A stretch of DNA of 64,000 nucleotides from Primulina eburnea (lineage: Eukaryota > Streptophyta > Magnoliopsida > Lamiales > Gesneriaceae): positions 1,860,001 through 1,924,000 of the forward strand of contig NC_133105.1 of the NCBI RefSeq assembly GCF_022965805.1, read 5' to 3'. Both the position numbers and the translations under genes were made by a program. Positions 61,879 through 64,000 of the stretch are shown in pieces (position 1 is the stretch's first letter; the number at the start of each line of letters is the position of its first letter). The notes beneath the pieces are model-generated. The model searched no databases and had not been told where the DNA came from. It saw only the letters and a list, made by a program, of their open reading frames with translations.

Positions 61879-63690
61879 ATCAATATTCTTTAAATAAATT
61901 TGAAATTATATGGGTTAATTCAACCGGTATTTGAAGTGGCGATGAAGATAATGATTTAATTGACTTAAACTAACTATAATCTAACACACAAAACAATATA
62001 CAAAGAATATGTTAAAAGTCATAAACTTCTAACGTGAGACAAACTCTCATAATTTCCTAATAAGACCTCCATGGACTTTGCTGCCAACATTAGATATATA
62101 AATTTTCATTTACCATAATTTGGCTTTGAGAAAATAAATATTTCGGGAAAAAAAAATTCTCAAAATATAGATTTCAATTTTTAAGTCAACTTAGATTTTA
62201 TATTGATTTAATAAATTTTAATTTGTTCCCAAATGATTGGGTGCATTTAAAAATAATAATTGTATATTATTAGGATATCTCCGAATTTAATTATCATGAA
62301 TTGTCATTATTAAAGACGATACGGGGGCAATTAACGACGCAGATTGAATCCAAATGATTTTGCATGACATCGATAATTCTACTATATCCCCAGGAAAATA
62401 CTCCAAAGTTGTATTTAAACATTTATTTCTTATAAATAAAAATAAAAATTTGAACATTTATTTCTTATAAGGGTAATCACAAAGGTTCATTCAGTTGAAT
62501 TAGTTTTTTCATAAATAGATCGAATGGTTGATTTTTAATTTTTAATACTATATCAAATTGAACTTAGTCCATACTATTTATACTGCTAGAACTTTATAAA
62601 TTACTTCAGCTATCATTTATATTTATTTTTTTAAAAAATATTATTATCATTATTATTCAATCTTTAAATCTTTCGTTAATTAATTATTAGATGTCTAGTT
62701 TTATAAAGTAATGACATTTCGTTAATACCATTTACAAAGTTTCAAGTGTAGAGTTAAATTTAGGCGGAGAAATTTTCTTTGTAGAGTTAACAAAGTTTCA
62801 AGTGTCTGAATAAAGATTTTACTTGAAAAATATGAAAGTAAAAAAAGATTTGGATGAATAAATTAAAACCCACTAACCGAACTGTTTCCAGACGCAAAGT
62901 AAATTGAATACACACTTTTTAACAAATCGAACTAGACAAGGTAACTGAATTCAAAAGGTACGTATACATAGATAACTTTTTTTAAAAAAAATTGAATGTG
63001 CATGAACTTCCGTTTCGGTCGGAAGTGAAAGGATAATATTAATACTCTGTTTTTAAACTTCTTTTAACATATTAGCTTCCCTAATAGATATTGAGGAGCT
63101 CACCTACGTCAATGGACTTTACGCTCACCAGAATTGACGTTTCCGATGTCATGCATGGTCTATTCTGCATGAGCATGGTTTTGTGTGCCTTGTTGTGAAT
63201 ATGAGATAGCGTAAAAACTCATATGCCCGACGTTCTGCCACAGTTAAAGATCATGCAAGGAAGGAGCTATTATCGTCCACTAAGAATATCGCTGTTATTG
63301 TAGCAAAACGTACGATTTATTTTTTAAAAAATTAAGAAATAAACAAAATAACATAAGCCGTTAACCGGAGTTTCGATGTTTGTTTTATACTTTTATTGAG
63401 CTCGGACAGATATTATAGCCTTCCTCCACATTTTATTTTTTTATTTACTTTATATTTAAGTTTTTTTTTTTCAACAAAATGAACCTTACTCATTTGCCTC
63501 CCAAAGCTTTATCCGACATTCCTTATCTTTCTCTGACATCTTGGTCCATGAATCCATGGTTGCAACACACACCCAAAGCACCACCATCCATGGCCTGCTC
63601 GATGGCTGAGCACTCAGGTGTCGCACCACCCTTCACTAATCACCACTGACTCGACAGCTGAGTAACTCCTTCCCCTCTCATTCTTTGGCA
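61332..63690. other. AT-rich intergenic DNA
   Basis: No supported gene. Contains an (AT)n tract at 61816-61872. A short stretch around 63090-63230 translates partly to a membrane-like peptide (DVSDVMHGLFCMSMVLCALL) with stops on both sides, faintly like a DMP/DUF679 protein; too weak to call. Confidence 0.5.
61816..61872. repeat. (AT)n microsatellite
   Basis: About 57 bases of alternating A and T. Confidence 0.96.
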
Positions 63691-63728
63691 TGTTTTCCAT
63701 TTTATCCATCATGTTCACTTCTACAGAT

Positions 63729-63951
63729 TTTCTTGTTTCGGAACATTCAATCTCAAAAACCTCAAGCAAACTCTTATCCTGATAGGATATTTGCTGTATT
63801 TACTAAACACAGGCACGCTGGGTTTCTACCACGTTTTCGGTGCCTCTGTTTTTGTCACCATAGCCAAGGAGATGATCTTTTCGTTTGTGTACAGGGAGCA
63901 GAAGAATGGGTTTGACATGGATAAAAGTGTCTACTACATAGATAAAAACTA
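63729..63951 (+). CDS. Last exon of an unidentified membrane protein (uncertain)
   Basis: After a possible acceptor (TTCTACAG, ending near 63727) one plus-strand frame reads FGTFNLKNLKQTLILIGYLL, then NTGTLGFYHVFGASVFVTIA and ends FDMDKSVYYIDKN with TAG at about 63951. It has two hydrophobic segments and a charged tail, and looks like genuine coding DNA. I do not recognise the family. A short ATG frame upstream at 63591 (MACSMAEHSGVAPPF) might be a first exon joined by a GTGTCG donor, but this is a guess. It could equally be an isolated gene fragment. Confidence 0.35.
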
Positions 63952-64000
63952 GGCAGATTATGTATAAAACCAAGGTAAAATGGAGGTTAATTAATTAAAC

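Noticed and set aside
63090..63230. Weak DMP/DUF679-like peptide
   Set aside because: Only about 20 residues look similar, with stops on both sides; not enough to call a pseudogene.
1..64000. Search for a new multi-gene system, CRISPR array or prokaryotic-style cluster
   Set aside because: All recognised genes are unrelated plant housekeeping or development genes with introns; no conserved cluster or regularly spaced repeat-spacer array is visible.

Overview
This 64 kb window is AT-rich nuclear DNA from a flowering plant. The genes carry many short introns with plant-type GT-AG borders, the proteins match eudicot families, and the spaces between genes are full of plant transposon remnants and long (AT)n microsatellites. 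A repeat built on the palindrome GTGAGACGGTCTCAC points weakly to an asterid, perhaps Lamiales; that is a low-confidence inference. There is no operon, CRISPR array, rRNA or tRNA gene.

Layout, left to right. A BODYGUARD-type alpha/beta hydrolase (cuticle formation) runs off the left edge. About 5 kb without a clear gene follows. MED10 (Mediator subunit) and a methionine gamma-lyase lie on the minus strand; a minus-strand Helitron end sits between them and a hAT-like insertion sits inside the lyase intron. A LINE remnant precedes the 14-exon HLB1-like TPR gene on the plus strand. Next come a broken plastid membrane-protein gene (in-frame stop plus frameshift) and an intact gene for another predicted plastid membrane protein of unknown function. 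A seven-exon oligopeptide transporter follows on the minus strand; two of its introns start with GC instead of GT.

From about 32.0 to 41.9 kb the window is almost wholly two Helitron-like elements joined head to tail. Each ends in the same hairpin plus CTAG. They carry internal tandem repeats and remnants of a TRIM-type miniature LTR retrotransposon. The right part holds a single-exon methyltransferase-like gene (plus strand) and three minus-strand genes: PUX10 (UBA/UAS/UBX), a ZNHIT2-like HIT zinc-finger protein and an LHW/EMB1444-like bHLH factor. The last 4 kb is mostly transposon debris, including a hAT element with recognisable ends, and finishes with an unidentified membrane-protein exon.

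The genes are functionally unrelated neighbours, as expected in a plant euchromatic segment. I did not find a new multi-gene system. The most unusual structures are the tandem Helitron pair with its nested TRIM, the two GC-AG introns with identical donors in one transporter gene, and the freshly broken plastid gene. Exon borders were derived by hand from reading frame, splice consensus and remembered family sequence; total CDS lengths are multiples of three for every complete gene.
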